Part shown: in pieces, positions 34,671 through 44,961 of the stretch | How positions within the stretch are numbered: position 1 is the stretch's first letter | Layout: every line of letters starts with the position of its first letter | Assembly: GCA_023213395.1 (NCBI GenBank) | Contig: CM041465.1 | Coordinates: 100,757,741-100,821,740, forward strand | Origin: Cycas panzhihuaensis | Taxonomy: Eukaryota; Cycadophyta | DNA: 64,000 bases | Direction of reading: 5' to 3' | The notes under the pieces: model-generated | Database searches by the model: none | The model's input: the letters and a program-made list of their open reading frames with translations, nothing else | What the model was told of the DNA's origin: nothing | Position numbers and translations under genes: made by a program

Positions 34671-35690
34671 GCACATTACTCTTGGAGGATTTAGGATTAG
34701 GTGACACACCTATTCATGCCTTGGGTATCACCCTGAGTCATGAGCTCATCATCTCCTTTGATCCTAAGGATCTTCCCCCTGCTAATGAAAGGGAGCGCCA
34801 ATGACATTTCCCTTTCACTATTACCATTGATACTTCGGATTATACTTTATGAAGAACTATTGTTGACAGTGGTTCTTCCATTAATGCTATGCCCTTGTGT
34901 GTTATGCAAGAACTCGGTATATCAACTTTATAACTGGTTCCATGGTGGTGCCAAGGCTACGATGGTAGCGAGAAGACACCCTTAGGATCGGTGTCTATCC
35001 CTCTGACTCTTGAGGACAAGGCTGCCCTCACTAATATTGTAGTCCTTGATGTTGATGTTGACTATAATCTTTTGTTGGCATGCCCATGGCTCGATCAGAC
35101 GGAGGCCGTGTGCTCATCCCATTAGGGACAACCTAAATTCATCCATGAAGGGTGAATGAAAGTCGTCTCTCGGGAGCTTCCTCCCACTAAATAACCACGT
35201 CAATCCTGTCAAGCAGGTCATGGCCAAGAGAAAGGTGACAAAGGCCTTTCTACCCATGCCTCTACTTATTCTATTGACATCCCTGACTCATCTCCTTTGG
35301 AAGAAGACCCTTCATCCTCTTCTTCCAACTTCACGCAATTCACCCCTATTGGTGTTAGAAGTTATGAGTACCTTGCCATACTTAGTGACAATGAGTCTGA
35401 TGATGAGGATGAGGATCTTCCTCACCCCGTTTCCCTTCTAGGCATGAGTGAGAGGCACCCCCTTAATTCTAAATCCCACTCTGGAACCTCTACAATTGGA
35501 AAGACTAGTTCTCCTCTTATGTCTCATGTCATCGCCTTTATTGATCATGTGCTTCTTGAGTCTTCCCCTTCGTTGCCCCACATAGGTAACGAGGTTGGGG
35601 AGCCTCTTGTTGTCCCTTGTGGGGGACCTTTCTGGGCTCTTCTAGGGAGTCTATCAGTATGCTGAGTGGCATGATGACCATCATGGTCCC
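34671..35690 (+). pseudogene. G1 protease and acidic linker
   Basis: Retroviral-type aspartic protease. The active site TIVDSGSSINAMPL has its Asp at 34,864-34,866; it is followed by ELGIST, KTPLGSVSIPLTLED, and the flap/C-terminal motif VDVDYNLLLACPWLDQ. The Asp-Ser-Gly is intact here but mutated in G2. A 122-codon open piece (35,297-35,665) is an acidic Ser-rich linker (PIGVRSYEYLA, DNESDDEDEDLPHPVS), conserved in G2 at 51,028-51,462. Stops and shifts lie between the pieces. Confidence 0.85.
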
Positions 35691-37260
35691 GTTGTCTCTA
35701 CTTCTCTTCACCCTTTATCTTCTCGAAGTATGGTCATCTATGGGATAGACTACTTTGAGAATGACGAAGCCCTACTTGAGCACTTAGTGGGCTCCGCACC
35801 CAACCTTCCTTCTGGTCACCATAGGCTTGGCTATCAGAAGGTCTTGGCTATTAGGTCTTCTCTTACTAACCCAATTTTGTCCCATGTTCCATCCCTTCTG
35901 TTGACTAAGCCCCCCTCCACTTTGAGGAGGGGAATGCCATGTGCATGGGGGTAACTCAGGACATAGTCCTTGCCCGAGGCAAAGTCATTAAGGTAGGGGT
36001 AGAATGCTCTCTTGATGAAGTGAAGGAGTATACCCTTCTGTTCCAAGAGTTTAAAGATGTTTTTACGTGGGACTACTCTAATATAAAGGGAATTGATCCT
36101 TCAATCGTTACCCACAACCTCACCACCATTCTTGATGCTTGCCCTATGCGCCAGAAGCAATGCCCTCTTTACCCTAAGCTCTTAGCTACTATTAAAATAG
36201 AAGTTGAGAAACTCCTAAATGCAGGGTTGATTACTTCCATTGACTACCCTAAATAGATGTCTAACATTGTTCCCATTACTAAAAAGAACGGGATAATCCA
36301 GATATGCGTTGATTTCTGTGACATCAACAATGCATGTCCTAAGGACAATTTCCCCCTTCCTTTTATCGGTCAAATTATTGATCAAACTGTCGGTTTTGAA
36401 GTAATGTCCTTAATGGACAATTTCTTTGGCTACAACCAAATTCAAATCTCTCCTGAAGACTATTATAAGATGGCCTTCACCACTCTGTGGGGTACCTTCA
36501 CCTATAAGGTGATGCCTTTCGAACTTAAGAATGCAAGCACCACTTATCAAAGGGCGATGCAATTCATTTTTCACAATCTCATCAATAAATCCTTGGATGT
36601 CTTCATGGATGACATGATGTGTCTCTCACGCATTAGAGGCCATCACCTTACTGATTTGTGAGCCATCTTCGCATGATGCCACAAATACCATGTAAGTCTC
36701 AACCCTCTTAAATGTGTATTTCTCATGACAACCAATAAACTCCTTGGTTTCCTTGTGTCAAAACAAGGAATCTAGATTGACCTTGACAAAGTCAAGGCCA
36801 TCCTTGACATGCTACCTCCTAAAACCCACCAATAGATTAAGTCATTCTTAAGTAGGCTTTGTTTCCTCAGGCGTTTCTTGGTAAATTTCGCTATAAACAC
36901 CAAACCGCTTACTAACCTATTAAATAAGGGGGCCTTGTTTGCTTGGTCTTCTAAGGCCCAACAAGCCTTCAAAGAACTTAAGGAAGCCCCCACTTCTGCC
37001 CTGACATTGACGTCCCCTCTCTTTAATAGGCCATTGATCCTATATACCTCAGAAACTGATGAATCTCTAGGCACCATGTTGGCCTAGGAGGATGATTTGG
37101 GAGCCGAGAGGGCTATTTACTTCATCAGTCACACCCTCATGGCTATTGGACTCAACTACTCTCCCGCGGAGAAGGAATGCCTCTCCTTGGTATATGCAAC
37201 CAAGATGTTCAAGCATTACTTGCTTAGGAATACTACTCAAGCGATCATCTAATCTAATCC
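35691..37260 (+). pseudogene. G1 reverse transcriptase and RNase H
   Basis: The N-terminal extension has VIYGIDYFENDEALLEHL. RT from about 35,990 shows EEYTLLFQEFKDVFTW-like text, PMRQKQCPLYPK, VEKLLNAGLI, VPITKKNG, ICVDFCDINNACPKDNFPLP, MSLMDNFFGYNQI, KMAFTTLWGTF, MPFELKNASTTYQRAM and catalytic FMDDMM at 36,601-36,618. RNase H covers 36,870-37,250 (AFKELKEAPTSALTL, LILYTSETDESLGTML, NYSPAEKECLSLVYATKMF). The CPKDNFPLP box is typical of the Tat group. Stops include TAG at 36,254. Confidence 0.9.
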
Positions 37261-38741
37261 CCTACACTATTTACTCAACCGACCCAACCTGACAGGTGGG
37301 ACTGGCAAGTAGGTTGTCTTTCAGGAATTTAATTTCTGCATCATTAACAGGAAGTCAAAGAAGGGGATGGTAGTTATCGAGCAGCTCACTAACACTCCTA
37401 TCCTGAACCCTTTGGATGTTATTGTTGATAACTCTCTCCCTAACGAGCCCATCCTGGTTGTTTAGGACTCCCCTCCTCATCTGCTTACTAATAGCGAGTG
37501 GTATGGGGACATCATGCAATACCTCACTCAATAGCAGTATTGCCCTGATGCTAGTAATAAAGTTAGATCTCGTATTCAAGCTACTGTTAGGCAGTACTTC
37601 CTTATAGGTGAGGTATTATACAAGAGATCGTTTGATGGGATCCTTCTTCACTATGTCACCTCTGACGAAGTGAACTAGATACTCTGTGAATACCACCATG
37701 ACATTTGCGGGGGCAACTTGGGGGCCAATCTATGGCCCAAAGGATCCTCTGTATGGGGTATTATTGGTCGTCCCTCTTTAAGAATGCCCATGCTTATGCT
37801 CTGAGATGTTGGTGGTGCTAAGAGTACACCAATATCACTCACTTACCTTCTGAGGCTCTCCACCCCATTATATCTCCATGGCCCTTCTCCCAATGGGGGT
37901 TGGACCTCATTGGAGCCATATCCCCGTCCTCTTCGTTATAGCACAAGTTCATCTTGACTACTATGGAGTACTTTACTAAATGGGTGTAAGCCATTCCTTT
38001 GACTACTACTCCTACTAAGATAATAGCCATCTTTGTCTTCTAGCATATCATCTGCCGCTTTGGGGTTCTTGATGTCCTGATCATGGATAATGGGACTCAT
38101 TTTTGCAACAAGGAGATGGATGAGCTTTGCGAGAAATTCAACATTTCTCATAAGACTTCCTCTCCTTACTACCCCTTGGCCAACGAAAAGGTCAAATCAT
38201 TTAACAAAACTCTTATAAATATCCTAAAGAAGATAGTTGCCCAATCTCAAAGAGATTGGCATCTCAAGCTCCCTTCCACCCTATGTCCATATCGTATGTC
38301 TATATGTATGGCTACGGGAATGACTCTTTTCTCCCTAGTCTATAAGACAGAGGTGGTTCTCCCATTGGAAGTGGAGATTCCTTATCTACAGGTCTCTCTC
38401 TGAGGTCTTATTGCCAAGGAGTCTATCCGCCAGGCTTGCCTCCTAGACCTCAAGGCCTTGGATGAGAATCACTTGGTCGCTTACCAAGCTAACCTTGCCT
38501 CTAAGGCTAGGGAATGAAGGACCTATGATAAACACCTTTATTCTTGTCCTTTACATTCTGGGGACTATGTCCTCAAACTGGAATATCTCCATGATCACTT
38601 GACCAAATTCCAACCCAAGTGGGTTGGCCCTTTTATCATTCTCGAGAGCCTTGGGAACGACACTTACATGATCGCCACCCTAGAGGGCCTTGAATTTCAG
38701 AAGGCTGTTCATGGGAAATTCTTGAAGAAATTTTATGCATG
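37261..38741 (+). pseudogene. G1 integrase
   Basis: The zinc-binding region has YHHDICGG near 37,690. The core starts with the first Asp in WGLDLIGA near 37,895-37,920. The second Asp is in MDNGTHFCNKEM (38,083 onward). The third site, normally NGQVES, reads NEKVKS with Lys at 38,194-38,196, so the catalytic Glu is lost. The C-terminal GPY/F-like motif KWVGPFIILESLGNDTY and the end LKKFYA-stop at 38,741 match G2. The longest open piece is 106 codons (38,083-38,403). Confidence 0.9.
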
Positions 38742-39474
38742 ACTATGTCACTCTTTTCTTTGCACTCTAAAATGAGCCTAAACTACCATCCTAGGCACGT
38801 CCCTATTCCCCCTAGTTACAGGTGGAATGGCAGCTTAGGGTGGCCTTTCTGCCTCTTTTGGGTTCCTCTTGTGGAATTCCTTGCCCCCCTTTCCTTTGGG
38901 GGGCCCCGTCTTCCTAATTGGGTATACTATCCCAGCCGCTCTTGGGCTTGGGTACATTCCCCCAACTAGGATTACGTGTGGGAATATCGTCACTCCCTTC
39001 TCGCTAGTGCTTCCTTTACATATCCCGCTATGGTTCCATATGGACATGTGTGCCACCCTACCTCCTAACCTCACATATGTCTATCGTCGCTACTCAGGGT
39101 GATCATGTGTGTGCATGCCAGGAGTATGGCCTTACATGAAAGGAAGTGTGTGTAGCTCAAACAATCCTCTATCACAAACCATATGATAATTAATAAAAAA
39201 CCATCATAACATATAGCTCCTCATGCATCTGTGCACCCTCGTATATATACATACATATACATAAAAGCAAATACACATAATTCATCATCACATGTCATCA
39301 CACACATCAACATATATCAATGGGGTGCCAATGGCCCTATCTATATATACAAAATCATCATGTGTTATATCATACAAAAGGTAGGGTACATTATCTGCGA
39401 TAAGTCAAAATCCTTGCAGGGAGGAGTACAATAATTTAGAAACATATGGTGACTCCCTAGAGGTCCGGTGCTTT
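38742..39474 (+). other. G1 spacer after integrase
   Basis: Non-coding; aligns with G2 54,610-55,338 (shared CCTACATGAAAGGAA and TGGTGACTCCCT blocks). It includes a CA/TA-rich microsatellite-like run near 39,240-39,300. Open tracts here and on the minus strand match nothing. Confidence 0.65.
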
Positions 39475-39926
39475 CCCATGTCAAATCAAAAATACTATAT
39501 CCTACTCTCTAATGTTGCCTTGCTCCTGGGATGTCATCTCCTAGTCTATGTGATCCCTCTCCTGGGGACCACATGTCTCCCAGACTCCTCCTGTGCATTT
39601 GGAAGCTCCCTACCTCGCTCCCCTAATCCTGAAACCTCCCCAAGGTCGTCTCCGCCGTGTGGGTATAGGTCCTACTCCTCGATGACCTTGATGCCATCTG
39701 ACCTACTAGTTGATCGTATTGGGCCTAGATACGATCCCTCTCGGCCTCCACTCCTTGGAGTCATTGCTCCAGTACCGCTATCCTTATGCGACTTCATAGA
39801 GCATCTCTCTCTACCCTAGTCGCATCCAGCTCTCCCTATAATCATAGAGCATCTCTCTCTAGAGCCTGGACCTAGCCTCATAGAGCATCTCTCTCTGCCC
39901 TCCTTGAGCCTCTAGAGCCTGGACCC
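39475..39926 (-). pseudogene. Antisense PMD-gene C-terminal remnant in G1
   Basis: The minus strand carries the same C-terminus as the antisense gene of G2: VEAERDRI, AQYDQLVGQM, SRTYTHTAETT, GSEVGSFQMHRRSLGDMWSP and GEGSHRLGDD, against VEGDRDRIQARYDRLVDEV, GSEVGSFQKRRRSLGGMWSP and GEGSNRLGDDAP. A charged coiled-coil-like segment upstream has the repeated motif ERDAL, coded by three copies of an 18-bp repeat (plus strand CATAGAGCATCTCTCTCT at 39,795, 39,843 and 39,878). The N-terminal PMD is deleted at 39,926. In-frame stops are present. Confidence 0.75.
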
Positions 39927-42721
39927 CTATTGCTTGTTATTCTCTTAGCCTATGATAATCAGTGGGACATGCATCCCCATGGCACTCCACAACCCTCCTA
40001 TGCACCTTCGTGTTATCCTAAGCACCACTTAGGCCATGTGATATGTCACACCCCTTACCATATAATAGCCCTTAGCATCCCGCTAAGTGTGATTGTTTCA
40101 TCTTTATGCCAGTCATTAATTTCCTGGGAGTCTTGCTGCTTTGGTACCCCATCTGGTTTAGGTCATCCACTCTATTTAACTATCCCTATCCATCTAGACA
40201 GAGGGTTGGCTGCTCCTAGGCTTGGGGTACCCTCTTTTAAGGCTCCCAAGCATGCTCTTTTGCCCTATTTTGGTCTCTGTCACTGCACCATGGTAAATAC
40301 CATAATAAACTTTGCAGTACTGCAAAGTTTGCTACGGGGTGACTATTATAACACATTTTTTAAAAATCTGCCATGGAAAATTTCATTTGTTTTCATAAAA
40401 TTACCATGTGGTTTTGATACCTCTTGAGCCCTACCTCAACCCTAATTGTCCATTCAGCCTAGGGTTAGGTATAAATCTCAAAACAACCTCATTTTCCTCC
40501 TTTTCGTCCACCTTCTTTTCTCTCTTCTCTCTCTTCCACAAGGGTTTTCTACAGGAATGCCCTGCAACACTCAAGTTCCCTATGCTTCAGCCTGAGATCT
40601 GCCTATTACAGCTCTGATTTGTGGTAGCATGCTCACCAACAAACATCTCCAAGCAAGGATTCATACCAAAGTCTGGCCTTGATGCCCTTCCTATAGCTTT
40701 CAGCAAGTCTGTCTTCATATTGGAGCATCCTCCTAATGACCCCCTGTAAGTATGTTAGATCTGCTATTTCCTATTATTTTTAGAGGAAGACCTGCCTCTT
40801 ACTTAGCCCATCAAGTACTATTTTATTATTGTTCCATGTCTTTCCTTTAGGTTATCTTGTAAAAGGTTAGATCTTTGAGCACATCATTTGTTTCTTTATT
40901 TTTCAGTGTATACAGGAGGCACTCCTCCATTTCATATTTTTCTACCCTCCTCATTTCCCTACCCTCTCCTGGTTTTTCTAAGGAGGCTGCAGGAGAGGAC
41001 CCATAAAGAGTGAGTGAAAGGAGCCAAGGTGGGTTCCGATACCCACTAGGCCTACTCCTCAAAGGTAACCCCCTTCTCCTCTTTCCTCTCCTCCACCTGT
41101 GCCTCTCTTGTATTACCAGGGAGTCTTCAGGATTCAGCCTGCACTAGATATCAGTGTATGCAACCCTTGCTGTATTGTTTCTAGGCCTACACACCTCTCT
41201 TAGATAGATCTTCTAGCCCCAAATAGTGTCCCTCATTCATCTTAGGTCCTGGCTCATCCAACGTTGCAATTTGTTGCACGTAGCATACTTGCAACATAGG
41301 CAACTTTCACAAACCTTGTAATATTTATTTCCTTCACTATCTACTACTAATAGGTTGTCCTAATATATTGTTTCCTATGTCTAAGGGCAGCGTGGAGGTG
41401 CACTTATTAGAGGGTTAGCCATTGTGAGGCTAACCTCCCCTTTACCCTAGCTTGTGTTGTTGGTTTTCTTGGGAGATTGTAGGGTTACTTTTGGTAGAAG
41501 ATTACTTAACTTAAAACATTCTAACTTGCAACATTTCAGTATTTTACTATTATATATACATGCATATACTTGCTTTGTAGCCCAACAACCCCTTTGAAAA
41601 AGGCAAGGAACTTTGTGATTGCATATTGCTGCACCATTTATGGAGAAAGGTAAATGGTGACAATCTAGGTGCATTTCTTGGCCTCCTTTCCTTTGGTTGT
41701 TTTAGCCTTTGCATAGTCCCTTTTTTCATTTGCATTTTCTTACTTCTTTCCTTTCATTTTGGGGGAGGTAAGGAAACTCCTATGCCATCCATATGATAGG
41801 AGAGGGAAAAGAGGGAGCAGGTATAGTATAAGATGAAGGTCACATTTCAGCTACATCGCTCTTCTAGGGACACCACTTTCATTTCGTTAGCTTTTTTGTG
41901 TTTCCGTTAGCTTGTATATTTGCATGAAAAGACATAAGGGAATAACATAAAAGGGAACCAATTCAAATCATCATCTTACATATTAGTTCACATTTTAGGA
42001 AAGAGAATCCGTTAAGGTTTATCCCCTTTCCTCTTTCATTCAATTGCATTGTCATGCACTTTATATGATATCTCAGTTTATTTCCTTTTTTCTCCTTCCC
42101 TTGTTTAAAACGAAATGAGAGTGAGGATTTACCTTTGAGAGAGAAAGTATATTCATTGTCCTTTGCACACATATGCTTTGCATACCTGTCATTTTCATAC
42201 ACATACAACTAGTCTTTGCCCATTATTACATATAGATATTAGACCCCCCTCACACATAGAGTGGCAGGAATTCCTTCTGCCACCACTCTTTGTCCACTTG
42301 CCATCCTCTCCAAGTGGGTTAGTTCTTAGAGGATTCATCCCCTAAGATCTCTCCTTTTTTTACCTTATCATGCCTATATACATCTCACCTACATCCCTTA
42401 GCTTTCTTTCCACGAGGATTTGTTCCTTTGTTGGGTCTTACCTTTCCCTTCTGGCCATCCAAGGGTGGGAAGACCCGTTTTTTGAGGTTACTCGAGCAAC
42501 CGAGGACATCCCTCACTTATGCTTCCTTTCAAAGTCAAAAGTTAAGTTACCTAGAGGAAGTTGTGTTCCATTTGTGGGTCCTAAACCTGCGTTCCAACAC
42601 ACGGATGCCCTATGTGGGTGCTTCCTCCCACTTGTTGGTTTGATCCCTTCATCCCAGAGCCTTCTGTCGATAGTCTTAATCCCAACTAGGTGTAGTTACC
42701 ATCCCCATATATGTAATTCCA
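39927..42721 (+). repeat. 3' LTR of G1, truncated at its 5' end
   Basis: It aligns with LTR2 from 28,628 onward (TGCTTGTTATTCTC...) to the end ATGTAATTCCA at 42,721. The first about 170 bp are missing. It has a single core unit with TATATATA at 41,551-41,558 and a perfect 24-bp palindrome at 40,307-40,330. By eye it agrees with LTR2 at roughly nine bases in ten. Confidence 0.85.
40307..40330. promoter_or_regulatory. Perfect 24-bp palindrome in LTR
   Basis: The two 12-bp halves around the GTAC centre (AAACTTTGCAGT and its complement) are exact. Related palindromes built from GTAAAC and GGTACTGC elements occur at the same place in LTR2 (29,000-29,023), LTR3 (about 45,470-45,530), LTR4 (about 59,835-59,890) and LTR1 (about 20,500-20,560). 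A shared function (transcription factor site or structured RNA) is inference. Confidence 0.7.
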
Positions 42722-42726
42722 TTAGT

Positions 42727-43980
42727 TATTAAGGATCTGAAGGATAAGGAGAGGTGGCTTCTCATATAGTTCTGCCCTTATGTTTTAGCTCTAAGTCTAT
42801 ATTCTATTGATGCAACCAGGAGGAGAGCCAAGAGAGATGACACTAATAGATTTAGGAATAAACAGATGGTACATGAGATCTCAAATTCATAATTGATCAG
42901 TGAACGTTGTGAGGACCACATATAGTCCTCTCCTCAGTAGGATGACAAGGAGGCAGCTGATAGAGGATGTGTATGTTGGCCTCCCAATGTAGAGCAATGA
43001 TGAGACAGATGCCACACAGAGGGTGGCAGTAAAAGAGGCTCCTGTAATAGGGAGAGGGAGAGGAGGAGGACATGATGGAGGAGCACGTAGTGGTAGAGAT
43101 GGTGGGAGAGGAGAGGAGATAAGACAAGGAGGTAGAGGAGGTACCTCCTCTAGTGTTGGAGCAGGAGGTAGTCTTTAGGTGCTCATATGAGGAGATGGAG
43201 TACCCATAGAGGGGAGAGGAGGCTCCATTCAGAGCATGGAGCTAGGGTTTGTTGATGATGAGGGTATGGATGGAGGGAGCAGAGCTAGTGAGTGAGGAGC
43301 TGCACAGGAGGCTTGTTGAGAGCCACAGAGAGGGGAGGTATCACCGGTAGGGGAGGTACTAAGTGGAGACCAATGAGGAGGAGGATCTCTGGTATGTGGT
43401 TTAATTAATTTATTTCTCATATCACATTATATTCCTTTTCTTTTGAGAGCCTATTTTCTTTTCTAAGGGACTGATCATAGATGATATGTTTCTATTGGAT
43501 AGGTGATGAGACAGTTACCTTGAGGGAGATTTAGAGGACCCTATAAGTGATGTTTCCTTATATTCCAGCATTGGATGGGGCACCTGCTTGGAACATAGTG
43601 GATCATAGACTATTAGGGCACCATATAGATTTTTATAACCATGCATTTAGAGCTGAAGACCTCTATATGGATACGAGGGCAGAGCTATAGAGATGAGAGC
43701 TAAAGCTTAAGGCAAGCAAGGAGGAGAGCAGACACCTATAAAGAATGATATTAGCTTAAGTGGGAGCTAAGTATACTCCATCAGGTAGTGCTATGGTGCT
43801 ACAGGGATGGCACCACCTCTCACCTAGAGGAGAGTCTACACATGGGGAGACTTTGAGTAAGAGGGAGAAAACACGTCTAAATGTACCTCAAGGGTCTCAT
43901 CAGGAATCAAAGAGGTGACGAGTATATGATATGCTACATGGGAGATAGGAGGATGATGTGAGGTATTTTGTGAGCCTATA
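42727..43980 (+). pseudogene. PMD gene, C-terminal half, in H
   Basis: The frame of the first half continues here after the G1 insertion: GGFSYSSALMF aligns with GGLSYSTLL of the G2 antisense gene, and VNVVRTTYSPLLSRMTRRQL with HVHRLVEATSLDLLTMTNYI. A Gly-rich linker follows (APVIGRGRGGGHDGGARSG; G2 has GNDGGDGGDEAGPS). A charged segment near 43,640-43,960 (RAEDLYMDTRAEL, KLKASKEESRH) takes the place of the G2 coiled coil. Stops are common and the far end is not exact. The minus-strand open tracts at 42,897-43,420 are shadows. Confidence 0.7.
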
Positions 43981-44239
43981 GTGTGTATCATGGATGTATG
44001 TATCATGTATTATGAGTCATTTATCATGAGTCACCTAATGATAAATGTACCATATTTTGATATCATGTATATATTAATCTCTTTTCTCTCAAAACTTATG
44101 TATGATTACTTGTCTCTAAACCTTTCATCCTCCTTATTCCCATTTATATTTGAGCATAGGATACACTTATTAGTATGACTTGTCTAAAGAAATATGTAAT
44201 GAATTTTTACCAATTTTACTTTTTTTTTTTTTTTTTTTT
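43981..44239. other. PMD 3' flank ending in a T-run
   Basis: AT-rich with no domain. It ends in a run of about 19 T (44,221-44,239), immediately followed by the minus-strand gag of H. This is the deletion junction between gag and the 3' region of H. Confidence 0.6.
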
Positions 44240-44961
44240 ATAGTTATGTACATTTTTAAGGGGCAACAAGGGATGGTCCTACCATAGATATTAATGTAGA
44301 TTAGGAGGAACAAGGAGGTGCAAATGAATAATAATAAGGCACCACACTACACAGGATGCTTTCCAACCACTTTGGAGGTGATTGGAGGCTTATAGCCTGG
44401 AAGCATTGGTGCAACACTTCAACGACATCTACGAGAGGGGTTCCTACTTATTCATATAAGGTGGAAGGATCCTCATGTGAAGTAGACCCAATAGGTTGAT
44501 CCTCATGGCCATTCTCACCAAGGTGGTGAAATGCCATGGGAGATGACATACCCAAGTCATGCATGGGGAGATGATAGAAATTTGAGTGTTCTTGGTCACC
44601 CAGATAAAAGATGGGGTCATTACCCTCTTGGGCGGGACCCTGAAATGAAGTTGAAGTTTATGGTTGGGTCTCAAAAACATAGGAATGATATGCCTATTCT
44701 AAGGGATATCCCTCCATGGCTGATTCAGAATTGGACAAAGGAAGGGAGGAATAAGGATATTCTTCCAAAGAGGGAGGGAGACCTCATAGACGATGAGAAA
44801 ATTGTCGCATTCAAGCTCCACCTAAAACTTCAAAAAAGGTAAGGATATAAAGAAAAGTAAAGATGTTGGGGATTACCCAACAAATCCAGAAGGAATAAAC
44901 CAAAGGAGAAGGAAAATACTAACACAAGGGAAATGAAAATGTTTCCTTATTGGTAGGTCTA
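44240..44961 (-). pseudogene. H gag N-terminal region and leader
   Basis: The minus strand from ATG 44,810 reads MRQFSHRL, then GLPPSLEEYPYSSLPLSNSE, AYHSYVFET, SFQGPAQEGNDPIFYLGDQE and LHQCFQAISLQSPPKWLES. It aligns with G2 gag (MRRFLPHLQG, SFLGSTQEDDDPIYYPGDQQ, LNECFHAARLQSRPKWFED). The leader 44,811-44,961 contains TTGTTGGGTAATCCCCAAC, as in G1 and G2, and ends in GACCTACC, the sequence expected just after the primer-binding site. The matching site lies at 62,133-62,151, across G2. The 103-codon plus-strand tract at 44,531-44,842 is a shadow of this gene. Confidence 0.85.

Larger units (their letters stand above)
28458..42721 (+). mobile_element. Tat-type Ty3/gypsy element G1
   Basis: It has a 5' LTR (28,458-31,838), primer-binding site, gag, protease, RT, RNase H and integrase in the gypsy order, an antisense PMD C-terminal remnant and a 5'-truncated 3' LTR (39,927-42,721). 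Its flanks are CCAGT (28,453-28,457) and TTAGT (42,722-42,726), a target duplication with two C-to-T type differences. One deletion removed the PMD N-terminal part, the second RNase H, the polypurine tract and about 170 bp of the 3' LTR. All genes are broken. Confidence 0.85.

Noticed and set aside
44531-44842. 103-codon plus-strand tract that at first looked like an intact small gene
   Set aside because: The minus strand here aligns with the gag N-terminus of G1 and G2 including the shared start, so the plus tract is a shadow.
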